Assembly: GCA_050289385.1 (NCBI GenBank)
Contig: JBNKFQ010000316.1
Coordinates: 1 to 25,339 of the forward strand
Direction: 5' to 3'
Source: JBNKFQ01 sp050289385
GTDB taxonomy: Bacteria; Pseudomonadota; Gammaproteobacteria; Pseudomonadales; Porticoccaceae
DNA: 25,339 bases
A program made the translations under genes and the position numbers. Below the pieces are notes generated by a model that did not search any database, was not told where the DNA came from, and saw only the letters and a list, made by a program, of their open reading frames with translations. Each line of letters starts with the position of its first letter. Position 1 is the stretch's first letter. Positions 7,849 to 16,331 of this stretch are shown in pieces.

Positions 7849-9834
7849 ATAACTGAATTTGCACCGTTGCGAAAACGCATGATCAAGTATCAGCTTGCCG
7901 CTCGCGGCTTGCGTGACAACAAAGTTCTGGACGCGGTAAATGCGGTACCACGAGAAAAATTTGTACCGCCCGAACTGGTGGAATTTGCTTACAGTGACTC
8001 GCCCTTGCCAATCGCCGCCAGTCAAACCATTTCCCAGCCCTATATTGTTGCCCTGATGACCGCAGCACTGGAATTGACACCAACAGATCGCGTGCTGGAA
8101 ATAGGCACCGGCTCGGGCTACGCCGCTGCCATTTTGGCAGAGCTTGCCGACCAGGTGTATTCCATCGAACGACACAAAATTCTCGCCGATACCGCGCGCA
8201 CTCGGTTAGCCGATCTCGGTTATGGCAATATTCATGTCCTTCATGCAGACGGCACTCAAGGTTGGCCGGAGTTTGCTCCGTTTGATGCCATTGTGGTGGC
8301 TGCTGGCGGCACCGAGATTCCCGAATTACTCAAACAACAACTCGCAACCGGCGGGCGTATGGTGATTCCGGTGGGTCCGAACTGGCGCTCACAAAAACTG
8401 CTTCGCTTGCGGCGAATTGATGAGCACCAGTACGAGCAGGAAGAACTCGGCGATGTCCGTTTTGTACCCCTGCTCGGCTCGGTTGAGGGTGATAAGGAAA
8501 CAACAGATATTGCAACGGCCAGACAAACGGAGAGCCATTTGCCCGAATTGATTTATCAATCGAGCGAGCATTTTGCCACTGTAGAGCACGTTGATCTGAA
8601 TAATTTGCTGGCTCGTATCGGTGACAGTCGTTTGGTACTGCTTGGCGAAGCATCGCATGGTACCGCCGAATTTTATGAGATGCGGGCAAAAATTACGCAG
8701 GACCTGATCGAAACCAAAGGTTTTAACATTGTCGCCGTGGAAGCCGATTGGCCGGACGCCGCGCAAATCCATCATTCTGTACAAGGCACCAGACCTGAAC
8801 ACTCGCCAGACAACAAACCGTTTGCACGCTTCCCCACCTGGATGTGGGCAAACCATTCAGTCCTGGAATTTATTCGCTGGTTAAAAACATTTAACGCCGA
8901 AATGTCTGATCCTGACAAGCGCGTTGGTTTTTACGGTCTGGATTTATACAGCCTGAACACGTCAATCGACGCCGTGTTGTCTTATCTGGAGAACGTCGAC
9001 CCCGAAACCGCCGAAGTGGCGAGAATACGTTACGGTTGCCTGACACCCTGGGCGGACGATCCCGGTTCATACGGTCGCGCAACGGTTACCCGCCAATACC
9101 GGCAATGTGAGTCAGAAGTGCTGGCCACCTTGCAAGATCTTCTGGCAAAACGCCTGAACTATTCCCTGGCAGATGGCGAGCATTTTTTTAACGCCGAACA
9201 AAACGCTCGCCTGGTCGCCAATGCCGAGCGTTATTACCGCACCATGTATTACGCCGAAGCCAATTCCTGGAATCAGCGCGACCGGCATATGTTTGACACT
9301 CTGCAAGCCGTGCTGACATTCAGGGGCCCGGAATCCAAAGCCGTGATCTGGGAACACAATTCGCACATCGGTGATGCACGAGCAACGCAAATGAGTGCAC
9401 GCGGGGAATTTAATATTGGCCAGCTGGTAAGGGAAAAATACGGTGACGCAGCTTATCTTGTCGGTTTTGGTACCGACCACGGCACTGTGGCCGCAGCCTC
9501 GGAATGGGGGGGACCGATGGAAGTAAAAGAGGTACAACCTTCCCATATCGATAGCTATGAGCGCGTGTGTCACGAAGTTGCCACTGACAATTTTTTGTTG
9601 CCTCTACGCAACCCGATACAGGCAACCGTGCGTGAACAGCTGCTGGCGGAACGCCTGGAGCGTGCCATAGGAGTAATTTATCGCCCCGAAACCGAGTTGC
9701 AAAGCCACTATTTTTACGCCTCGCTTCCGCGCCAGTTTGATGAATATATCTGGCTGGACGAAACCCGGGCCGTAAAACCCCTGAAGCGAGGCCGCAGCAA
9801 AGATGCGCCAGATACTTTTCCGTTTGGGCTTTAA
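7849..9834 (+). CDS. Fused protein-L-isoaspartate O-methyltransferase / erythromycin-esterase-like protein
   Basis: One long frame encodes two domains. The first (about residues 7-205) is a PCMT: VPREKFVPP and the SAM-binding motif VLEIGTGSGY are present; PCMTs methylate isoaspartyl residues of damaged proteins. The second (about 225-650) belongs to the erythromycin esterase-like family: LLGEASHG holds the Glu and His matching the catalytic pair of EreA/EreB, followed by VEADWPD and IWEHNSHIGDAR. The first canonical start is TTG 7867, which has no ribosome site. Reading six codons further upstream gives ATA-ACT-GAA-TTT-GCA-CCG; CGGAGG lies nine bases before this ATA, and xTEFAPLRKRM resembles the normal PCMT N-terminus. 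The domain calls are firm; the ATA start is inference. Confidence 0.88.
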   Translation: MTEFAPLRKRMIKYQLAARGLRDNKVLDAVNAVPREKFVPPELVEFAYSDSPLPIAASQTISQPYIVALMTAALELTPTDRVLEIGTGSGYAAAILAELADQVYSIERHKILADTARTRLADLGYGNIHVLHADGTQGWPEFAPFDAIVVAAGGTEIPELLKQQLATGGRMVIPVGPNWRSQKLLRLRRIDEHQYEQEELGDVRFVPLLGSVEGDKETTDIATARQTESHLPELIYQSSEHFATVEHVDLNNLLARIGDSRLVLLGEASHGTAEFYEMRAKITQDLIETKGFNIVAVEADWPDAAQIHHSVQGTRPEHSPDNKPFARFPTWMWANHSVLEFIRWLKTFNAEMSDPDKRVGFYGLDLYSLNTSIDAVLSYLENVDPETAEVARIRYGCLTPWADDPGSYGRATVTRQYRQCESEVLATLQDLLAKRLNYSLADGEHFFNAEQNARLVANAERYYRTMYYAEANSWNQRDRHMFDTLQAVLTFRGPESKAVIWEHNSHIGDARATQMSARGEFNIGQLVREKYGDAAYLVGFGTDHGTVAAASEWGGPMEVKEVQPSHIDSYERVCHEVATDNFLLPLRNPIQATVREQLLAERLERAIGVIYRPETELQSHYFYASLPRQFDEYIWLDETRAVKPLKRGRSKDAPDTFPFGL

Positions 9835-9962
9835 CTGTCTCATAGTACACAACCCAATTTGACGTCAATCAACGGCGCTTGCGTAAAACGGATAAAAAAT
9901 ATCAAGAGTTCAAAATTAAATCACAACATTCACAGGCTGGTCTGTGTCAAGGCGAGAAAATC

Positions 9963-11615
9963 GTGCCACTCCACCCGCTGGCGGGTAAAACCGCCGAACC
10001 GTCAATGCTTGTCGATATCGCTGAACTCGTAGCAGCTTATCAGGCCAATTCCCCTGACCCTGCCGACCCGGCGCAGCGCATTGCCTTCGGCACATCGGGG
10101 CACCGCGGCTCGGCATTTGATGGCAGTTTTAATGAGGCACACATACTTGCCATCAGCCAGGCGGTCTGCGACTACCGCCGCGCCCACGACATCAATGGCC
10201 CACTGTTTCTCGGCATGGACACACACGCACTGTCCCCGGTGGCCTTTGCCACCACTCTGGAGGTGCTCGCCGGCAACGGCGTAGAAGTAATGATCGACTC
10301 GGCATCGGGATACACCCCGACACCTGTCATCTCCCACGCCATCATCACTCACAATCGCGCCCGGCCAGGCAGCCCGGCCGACGGCATTGTGATTACACCC
10401 TCACACAATCCCCCTGACCAGGGTGGCTTCAAATACAACCCGCCGCACGGCGGGCCCGCTGGCAGCGATGTCACCACGTGGATCGAGAAACGAGCCAACC
10501 AACTATTGGCAGATAGAGGTCAAGGAGTCAGATGGATATCGCTAGCACGAGCCCAAAGTGCCGAGACTACTCACCGGCACAACTACATTACCGCCTATGT
10601 CGACGATCTCGTCCAGGTTATTGATATGGACACGATACGGACAGCACGATTGTCCATTGGCGTGGATCCTCTCGGCGGCGCAGGCGTGCACTATTGGGGT
10701 TACATCGCCGAGCGTTATCAGTTGCCGTTGACGGTAGTAGACGACACGGTAGATCCCGCCTTTGGTTTTATGAGCCTGGACTGGGATGGCAAAATTCGCA
10801 TGGATTGTTCTTCACCCTGGGCCATGCAACGGCTGATTGGTATGAAGGATCGTTTCAACATCGCCTGGGCCTGCGATACAGACCACGACCGCCACGGCAT
10901 TGTCACTCGCAGCTCGGGGCTGCTGAATCCGAATCACTATCTGGCTGTCTGCGCTTTTTACTTGTTCAAGCACCGACCACACTGGAGCTGCGACGCCGGA
11001 ATTGGCAAAACGGTGGTGAGCAGCTCGATAATCGACCGGGTAGCGGCACAATCGGGACTGCACCTGACCGAAGTACCGGTCGGGTTCAAGTGGTTTGTTT
11101 CCGGGCTCACATACGGCACACTGGCTTTCTGTGGGGAAGAGAGCGCTGGCGCTACACTGCTGCGACGCGACGGCACACCCTGGACCACGGACAAAGACGG
11201 CATTGTCATGGGCCTTTTAGCCGCCGAAATAACGGCAGTAGCTGGCTCTGACCCGGGCGAGTTATACCGCGAACTAACTGCCGAGCTGGGTGATCCGGTT
11301 TACCGTCGAGTTGATGCGCCGGCAACGCCCACACAAAAAAAGGCGCTGGCAAAACTGACGCCAGCTGCGGTGCAGGCCACCGAATTGGCCGGTGAAAAAA
11401 TTATTGACAAGCTGACTGTCGCTCCCGGCAACGATGCACCGATTGGTGGGCTGAAAGTGACTACCCAAAACGGCTGGTTTGCGGCGCGCCCTTCCGGCAC
11501 CGAAAATCTGTACAAGCTGTATGCCGAAAGTTTTAAAGGTGAAGCGCATTTGCAGCGCATTCTGGAAGAGGCGCAGACGCTCGTCGACCGCGTGCTTGCT
11601 TCGACGGGCCAGTGA
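9963..11615 (+). CDS. pgm: Phosphoglucomutase (alpha-D-glucose phosphate-specific)
   Basis: A 550-residue cytoplasmic enzyme interconverting glucose-1-phosphate and glucose-6-phosphate, close in length to E. coli Pgm (546). The phosphoserine loop TPSHNPP (Ser at about residue 147), the metal-binding loop DTDHDRHG, the sugar-binding GEESAGA and the phosphate-binding RPSGTENLYKLY are all present. The GTG at 9963 (VPLHPLAGK) is chosen because it aligns with the usual N-terminus and AAGGCGAG lies just upstream; the frame is open from 9879 but that N-terminal extension has no family counterpart. Together with malQ it points to glycogen/maltodextrin metabolism in the neighbourhood. Confidence 0.95.
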   Translation: MPLHPLAGKTAEPSMLVDIAELVAAYQANSPDPADPAQRIAFGTSGHRGSAFDGSFNEAHILAISQAVCDYRRAHDINGPLFLGMDTHALSPVAFATTLEVLAGNGVEVMIDSASGYTPTPVISHAIITHNRARPGSPADGIVITPSHNPPDQGGFKYNPPHGGPAGSDVTTWIEKRANQLLADRGQGVRWISLARAQSAETTHRHNYITAYVDDLVQVIDMDTIRTARLSIGVDPLGGAGVHYWGYIAERYQLPLTVVDDTVDPAFGFMSLDWDGKIRMDCSSPWAMQRLIGMKDRFNIAWACDTDHDRHGIVTRSSGLLNPNHYLAVCAFYLFKHRPHWSCDAGIGKTVVSSSIIDRVAAQSGLHLTEVPVGFKWFVSGLTYGTLAFCGEESAGATLLRRDGTPWTTDKDGIVMGLLAAEITAVAGSDPGELYRELTAELGDPVYRRVDAPATPTQKKALAKLTPAAVQATELAGEKIIDKLTVAPGNDAPIGGLKVTTQNGWFAARPSGTENLYKLYAESFKGEAHLQRILEEAQTLVDRVLASTGQ

Positions 11616-11665
11616 CAGGGACGAAAATTTTTGCAACACCGGAAAAAATGAATCAGGAGGTTGCC

Positions 11666-12031
11666 ATGATCGAAGTATTAAGCGGTTTTCCAGACAACGT
11701 TGTCGCCGTTGCCTGCAAGGGCCACGTGACACGAAGCGACTACGAAAATGTGCTTATTCCTGCGGTGGAAAGCACACTGAAACAACACGACAAAGTCCGC
11801 CTTTATTACGAAATCGGCAAGGACTTCGAAGACATTGACGCCAGCGCAGTGTGGGAAGACATCAAGGTAGGTTTTGAGCACTTGACACACTGGCAACGTT
11901 TTGCGGTGGTGACCGATGTGCACTGGATTGGACGCTCTATCAAGGCTTTTGGTTTTATGATTCCCGGGGAAATCCGGATTTTTTCCACTACCGAAATGCA
12001 GGCGGCACGCGACTGGATTGTTGCGGACTAA
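11666..12031 (+). CDS. STAS/SEC14-like (SpoIIAA-like) protein
   Basis: A 121-residue protein beginning MIEVLSGFPDNVVAVACKGHVTRSDYENVLIP, the pattern of the SpoIIAA-like/SEC14-type STAS family. A perfect AGGAGG at 11655-11660 is five bases before the ATG at 11666, which rules out the longer frame from 11612 and the ATG at 11648. Family members are small cytoplasmic proteins, possibly lipid- or nucleotide-binding, without an established function. The next gene starts nine bases after the stop, so the pair is probably an operon. Confidence 0.85.
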   Translation: MIEVLSGFPDNVVAVACKGHVTRSDYENVLIPAVESTLKQHDKVRLYYEIGKDFEDIDASAVWEDIKVGFEHLTHWQRFAVVTDVHWIGRSIKAFGFMIPGEIRIFSTTEMQAARDWIVAD

Positions 12032-12039
12032 CATACGCC

Positions 12040-12621
12040 ATGAAACACATCTTGATTATTAACGGTCACCCCGACCCCGACCGCTCCCGCTTTTGCTATC
12101 AATTGGCCGGTGCATATAAAAAGGCTGCCGAAACGGCCGGCCACGAAGTGAAGGAAATTTTTGTCGCCGATGAGAATTTCCCGCTACTAAAAAGCAAGGA
12201 TGATTATTACAACAATGACGTTTCTCCAAACATAGCGGAAAGTCAAAAAGATATTGTATGGGCCGATCATTTATTGCTGGTTTATCCACTTTGGCTCGGG
12301 GGTATGCCAGCACTTTTAAAAGGATTCCTGGAGCAGGTACTACGCCCCGGTTTTGCTATTAGCGAGACAAGCGACAAATGGCCGCAGCGCCTGCTCACCG
12401 GCAAAAGCGCCCGCATTGTGGTCACCATGGGAATGCCGGCATTTATTTACCGCTGGTTTTTTCAGGCGCACAGCCTGAAAAGCCTGCAACGTAACATCCT
12501 CAAGTTTTGTGGTATTCATCCGGTAAAAACCATTCTGTTTGGAATGGTTGAGAGTGACAACCCGAAACGGCGGCAAAAGTGGTTGAAGAAAATGCAGGAG
12601 TTGGGGCGGCGAGCAGATTGA
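12040..12621 (+). CDS. NAD(P)H-dependent oxidoreductase, flavodoxin fold (MdaB/KefF-like)
   Basis: A 193-residue protein with the flavodoxin_2 pattern: an N-terminal strand followed by NGHPDPDRSRF, which would bind FMN/FAD phosphate, and the central LLVYPLWLGGMPALLKGFLEQV motif that packs on the flavin. Such enzymes reduce quinones in two-electron steps or act as ancillary subunits of K+ efflux channels; no Kef gene is visible here. The ATG at 12040 lies nine bases after the STAS-like gene. The exact substrate is unknown. Confidence 0.88.
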   Translation: MKHILIINGHPDPDRSRFCYQLAGAYKKAAETAGHEVKEIFVADENFPLLKSKDDYYNNDVSPNIAESQKDIVWADHLLLVYPLWLGGMPALLKGFLEQVLRPGFAISETSDKWPQRLLTGKSARIVVTMGMPAFIYRWFFQAHSLKSLQRNILKFCGIHPVKTILFGMVESDNPKRRQKWLKKMQELGRRAD

Positions 12622-12658
12622 TCGAATAACAAACATAGCCTTAATTGCATGACAACTG

Positions 12659-12705
12659 TTGGCAAAGGCATCAAAATATGCATACAATGATGTCTGTTTT
12701 GATGC
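12659..12705 (+). promoter_or_regulatory. vapBC promoter with overlapping inverted-repeat operator
   Basis: A sigma70-like promoter is visible: TTGGCA (12659-12664), an 18-base spacer and TACAAT (12683-12688). An inverted repeat with perfect 9-base arms GCATCAAAA (12668-12676) and TTTTGATGC (12697-12705) flanks the -10 region, and the 8-base palindrome TATGCATA (12677-12684) overlaps it. This is the layout expected for autorepression by a VapB-VapC complex; binding itself is inferred. Confidence 0.6.
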
Positions 12706-12724
12706 TATCAGAGGTTCTCCCCTC

Positions 12725-12925
12725 ATGCGCACAACATTGACTATTGATGATGATTTATTCGCCAGGGCCGAGGCATTAACTGGTCTCCACGAAAAATCAG
12801 CGTTATTGCGTGAAAGCCTGCGGGCGCTGATCGAACGCGAAAGTGCTCGCCGACTGGCCAAACTGGGCGGCTCCGAACCCAAACTCAAACCTGCTCCCCG
12901 CCGTCGATCAACACCGGCTGAATGA
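12725..12925 (+). CDS. vapB: VapB-type antitoxin (ribbon-helix-helix)
   Basis: A 66-residue protein, MRTTLTIDDDLFARAEALTG, with the N-terminal beta strand and helix of a ribbon-helix-helix DNA-binding domain, followed by a Lys/Pro/Arg-rich tail that would contact the toxin. AGAGG lies upstream of the ATG at 12725; the frame is open from 12659 but that stretch contains the promoter. The stop overlaps the toxin start (ATGATGG), the usual translational coupling of toxin-antitoxin operons. Role: neutralises the PIN toxin and autoregulates the operon. Confidence 0.85.
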   Translation: MRTTLTIDDDLFARAEALTGLHEKSALLRESLRALIERESARRLAKLGGSEPKLKPAPRRRSTPAE

Positions 12926-13293
12926 TGGTTTTGGTGGATACATCGGTTTGGGTAGATTATCTGCGTAGCGGAGACGAAACGCTTTCTCAATTACTGATGC
13001 AGGGGCAAGTCTGTATCCATTCGATGATCATTGGTGAACTGGCCTGTGGAAATTTGCAAAACCGGCAGGAACTGCTGGGTCTTTGGCAAAACCTTCCAAT
13101 GCAGGTTGAAGCCAGCCATCAGGAAGCAATGTTTCTACTTGAGTCCCGTGCCTTAATGGGCAAGGGCATCGGTTATGTGGATTTACATGTGCTGGCAGCC
13201 AGCTTGCTTTCGAGTGATACGCAACTCTGGACACGCGATAAACGTCTGGCGAGAATTGCTGAATCTCTTGGTTTTGCTTTTCCCATACACTAG
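12922..13293 (+). CDS. vapC: VapC-type PIN-domain ribonuclease toxin
   Basis: A 123-residue PIN-domain protein. The acidic metal-binding residues of the family are visible: Asp in VLVDTSVWVDYL, Glu in IGELACG, Asp in GYVDLHVLAAS and Asp in TRDKRL. VapC toxins are Mg-dependent endoribonucleases that cleave tRNA or rRNA and stop translation when the antitoxin is lost. It overlaps vapB by four bases; a second in-frame ATG at 12925 is an alternative start. The gene looks intact, with no frameshift and all catalytic residues kept. Confidence 0.9.
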   Translation: MMVLVDTSVWVDYLRSGDETLSQLLMQGQVCIHSMIIGELACGNLQNRQELLGLWQNLPMQVEASHQEAMFLLESRALMGKGIGYVDLHVLAASLLSSDTQLWTRDKRLARIAESLGFAFPIH

Positions 13294-13331
13294 AAAAACC
13301 CAAACCTAACCCAACCACAAGTGAATAGTTT

Positions 13332-15188
13332 ATGAAAGCCATTCTTGTCACTCTAACCGCCCTACTGTTGATTTGTGGCTGCTCGCCAGAGTCTTCCGGC
13401 AGCGCCAATGAAAAGAACAAGGCCGTAGCGGTCAAAACGCAGCCCAGTGAAAGTAAAAAACTGACGCAATGGCTTGACGAACAATATGAACAGGGCTTGC
13501 ATTTTTCACCCATGCATCTTACCTCTTTGGGACGCAAGGATCTCTACGACCAAATCGACGACATGAGCGAAGCGGGTCAGGACAAATACCTGCAATGGCT
13601 GGCATCAACTGTCGATGAACTCAAATCGACCTTTAACTACGCTGCATTAACCGACGCTGCCAAAATTTCCTACGACCTGTGGATTTATCAATACGAAAGC
13701 GAAAAGGCGATGACGCCCTGGCGCCGCCACGAATATATTTTTAATCAAATGACCGGGTCGCATACCGAGTTGCCAAATTTTTTGATCAATTTTCATCGCG
13801 TGGACAATGAATCCGATATGCAAGCCTATATCAAACGTATTGAAGGCTTGTCGCGCGCTATCCAGCAGTTAACTGAACGCGCAAAACTGGGCGCTGCTGA
13901 AGGCGTAAGGCCGCCTCGTTTCGCCTACGAGATCGTGGAAAAGGAATGTGAAAAACTGCTGACAGGCAAACCATTTGAAGCCGATGCCGAAATGGACGCA
14001 CCATTGTGGGCGGATGCCAAAAAGAAAATCGACGCTCTGAACACTTCGGGTACGGTCGACGATGCCAATGCGGACACTCTGAAAGCGTCGGCCAGGCAAG
14101 CATTGCAAGAGCATTTTAAGCCTGCTTATCAGGCGTTGATTGCCTGGCTTGAAAGCGACATCGCCAATTCCGATGCAGAGGCGAAAGGCGTTGGCAATCT
14201 GAAAGATGGTGCGGCGTATTACAACGCTACTCTGAAGCACATGACAACTATCGATTTGACCGCCGATCAAATTCACAACATCGGTCTGCAAGAGGTGGAA
14301 CGCATTCACGGAGAGATGAAAAAAATAAAGGATAAAGTCGGTTTTGATGGCACGCTGCAGGAATTTTTTAAATTCGTTAAAACCGACCGCCGCTTTTTCT
14401 ACCCCAACAACGACGAAGGCAGGCAGGCTTACTTGGATGATTCCAGCGCGTACCTGGACCATATAAAAGCGCTGCTTCCACAATATTTTGGCATATTACC
14501 GAAGGCGGATCTGGTGGTGAAACGGGTAGAAGCGTTTCGTGAGCAAGACGGCGCACCACAGCATTACAGTTCCAGTTCTCCCGACGGCTCCCGGCCCGGT
14601 GTATATTACGCGCACCTTTCTGATATGAATGCCATGCCGAAAGTGGAAATGGAGTCGATCGCTTATCACGAAGGGCTGCCGGGGCACCATATGCAAATTG
14701 CTATTGCGCAGGAGCTGCAGGGCATACCCAAATTTCGTACGCAAATTCACTTTACCAGTTATACCGAAGGCTGGGCTTTGTATGCCGAGCGGTTGGCAAA
14801 AGAGATGGGCGCCTTTCAGGACCCTTATTCCGATCTCGGTCGATTGAGCGCGGAAATCTGGCGGGCAATTCGCCTGGTTGTGGACACCGGCATTCATGCC
14901 AAAGGCTGGACTCAGGAGCAGGCGGTTAATTATTTTATGGAGAATTCACCGATATCCGAAGGCCAGATTCGCGCGGAAGTGCGCCGCTATATTGTGTGGC
15001 CAGCTCAGGCGACGGGTTATAAAATTGGCATGTTGAAAATATTGGGGTTGCGCGACAAGGCCAAAAAGGCGCTGGGTGACAAGTTCGATATTCGTACGTT
15101 TCACGACAAGGTGTTAGGTGGTGGTGCGATGCCGTTATCGGTGTTGGAAAAAGTCATTGATGGCTGGATTGCGAGTAGTCGAGTATAA
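13332..15188 (+). CDS. DUF885 family lipoprotein
   Basis: A 618-residue predicted lipoprotein: a hydrophobic N-terminus ends in the lipobox LICGC, with the Cys near residue 17. The body matches DUF885, whose signature HEGLPGHHMQ is seen in the C-terminal third, followed by YTEGWALYAERLAKEMG. These are the kind of HE-GHH and downstream Glu residues expected in a zinc metallohydrolase, and the family is commonly regarded as peptidase-like. Expected to be exported and membrane-anchored. A REP-type hairpin begins nine bases after the stop. Confidence 0.88.
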   Translation: MKAILVTLTALLLICGCSPESSGSANEKNKAVAVKTQPSESKKLTQWLDEQYEQGLHFSPMHLTSLGRKDLYDQIDDMSEAGQDKYLQWLASTVDELKSTFNYAALTDAAKISYDLWIYQYESEKAMTPWRRHEYIFNQMTGSHTELPNFLINFHRVDNESDMQAYIKRIEGLSRAIQQLTERAKLGAAEGVRPPRFAYEIVEKECEKLLTGKPFEADAEMDAPLWADAKKKIDALNTSGTVDDANADTLKASARQALQEHFKPAYQALIAWLESDIANSDAEAKGVGNLKDGAAYYNATLKHMTTIDLTADQIHNIGLQEVERIHGEMKKIKDKVGFDGTLQEFFKFVKTDRRFFYPNNDEGRQAYLDDSSAYLDHIKALLPQYFGILPKADLVVKRVEAFREQDGAPQHYSSSSPDGSRPGVYYAHLSDMNAMPKVEMESIAYHEGLPGHHMQIAIAQELQGIPKFRTQIHFTSYTEGWALYAERLAKEMGAFQDPYSDLGRLSAEIWRAIRLVVDTGIHAKGWTQEQAVNYFMENSPISEGQIRAEVRRYIVWPAQATGYKIGMLKILGLRDKAKKALGDKFDIRTFHDKVLGGGAMPLSVLEKVIDGWIASSRV

Positions 15189-15197
15189 GGACAACTC

Positions 15198-15280
15198 GCG
15201 ATCCGGGGACGCGATCCGGGGACGGTTTACTTGTTTTACAGTTGTTACACGCAACTGCTTTAACTCAAGTAAACTGTCCC
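15198..15280. repeat. REP-type inverted repeat with duplicated head
   Basis: A 13-base direct repeat GCGATCCGGGGAC (15198-15210 and 15211-15223) leads into a long hairpin. The outer arms GGGACGGTTTACTTG (15219-15233) and CAAGTAAACTGTCCC (15266-15280) differ at one base, and inner arms CAGTTG (15239-15244) and CAACTG (15252-15257) are perfect. The GGGACRGTTTACTTG head is of the kind mobilised by RAYT transposases. It sits between convergent genes and may also act as a transcription barrier. Confidence 0.75.
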
Positions 15281-15332
15281 GCATTACTCGCACTACTCCT
15301 GTTATAACCGCAACTATATCTTGTAAATTTTT

Positions 15333-16319
15333 TTAATTTTCCGACATGTCTGTATACCGTACGTATTCATGCAGTTCACGGCGTAGATAATCACAAATAT
15401 AGTCCAGCCCTTCAACGGCGACATCCAATGCCGTGGTCAAGTTCAGAAACCCGTGAAAAGTGGTGTCGAAACATTTGTAATGTACCGGCACACCGGCTGC
15501 GGACAACTTCGCACCATAAAATTTTCCGTCATCACGTACCGCATCATAGGCGGCGGTGATAATCAACGCGGGCGGCAAACCACTGAAATCTTCCGCCAGG
15601 ATAGGTGAGGCGCGCACATCTTTTACGTCATTGACCGGGTCGGGAAAATACAAGTCGTTGATATAGCGCAAATCATCGATAGTGACAAAGTACCCTCCCT
15701 GGCCGTATTTACACCTGGCAGGAAAATCGGCATCCGGAGAAAGATTGACACACGGATATAGAAGTATCTGGTGCGTTATATGCGGCCCACCTCGCGATCG
15801 GGCCAGATGACACATTACCGCACTGATATTACCACCCGCACTGTCGCCACAGACTGAAATGTTTGCCGGATCGCCATCAAGTTCACCTGCATGTTCAGCC
15901 AACCAGCAAAGCACGGCATAAGAATCTTCTATTCCCGCCGGAAACTTGTGTTCCGGAGCCAGACGATACCCCACATTCACAACAATGACATCGGCATGCT
16001 GGCACAGATACCGGGCAACGCCCTCATGACTCTCCATATCACAGAGGAAAAAACCTCCGCCATGGTAAAAAACCATGACGGGTAATTTTTCACCTGGCTT
16101 GAGTTTACGCGGCCAGTAAATCCGAATTGGTACATCACCATTCGGCCCCGGAGCGCTGGTTTCCTGCCAGCGATCTATATGTGTTTCAGGCGCATGCTCC
16201 AGATTGATCTGTTTCAGGGCTATCCGTGCTTCAGGCGTCGGCATTTCACATAACTGCAAGTGACCTTCTGCATGCATTTGATCAAGCATCGCCCGGGATT
16301 TTGCATCTATTTCAGCCAC
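15333..16319 (-). CDS. Alpha/beta hydrolase, hormone-sensitive-lipase-type esterase
   Basis: A 328-residue esterase of the HSL (family IV) type. The oxyanion-hole motif HGGG is at residues 86-89, the nucleophile Ser160 lies in GDSAGG, and Asp259 (AAYDAVRD) and His289 (FHGF) complete the triad. The start is GTG at 16319, with AGAGGGG about seven bases upstream. It begins 12 bases after the TonB-dependent receptor on the same strand, so the pair is probably one operon in which the receptor brings in a bulky ester and this enzyme hydrolyses it. No signal peptide is evident, so action is presumably cytoplasmic. The substrate is unknown. Confidence 0.92.
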   Translation of the reverse strand: MAEIDAKSRAMLDQMHAEGHLQLCEMPTPEARIALKQINLEHAPETHIDRWQETSAPGPNGDVPIRIYWPRKLKPGEKLPVMVFYHGGGFFLCDMESHEGVARYLCQHADVIVVNVGYRLAPEHKFPAGIEDSYAVLCWLAEHAGELDGDPANISVCGDSAGGNISAVMCHLARSRGGPHITHQILLYPCVNLSPDADFPARCKYGQGGYFVTIDDLRYINDLYFPDPVNDVKDVRASPILAEDFSGLPPALIITAAYDAVRDDGKFYGAKLSAAGVPVHYKCFDTTFHGFLNLTTALDVAVEGLDYICDYLRRELHEYVRYTDMSEN

Positions 16320-16331
16320 AATATATCCCCT

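Noticed and set aside
9879..9962. Extended N-terminus of phosphoglucomutase
   Set aside because: No similarity to the family and a well-placed ribosome site precedes the GTG at 9963.
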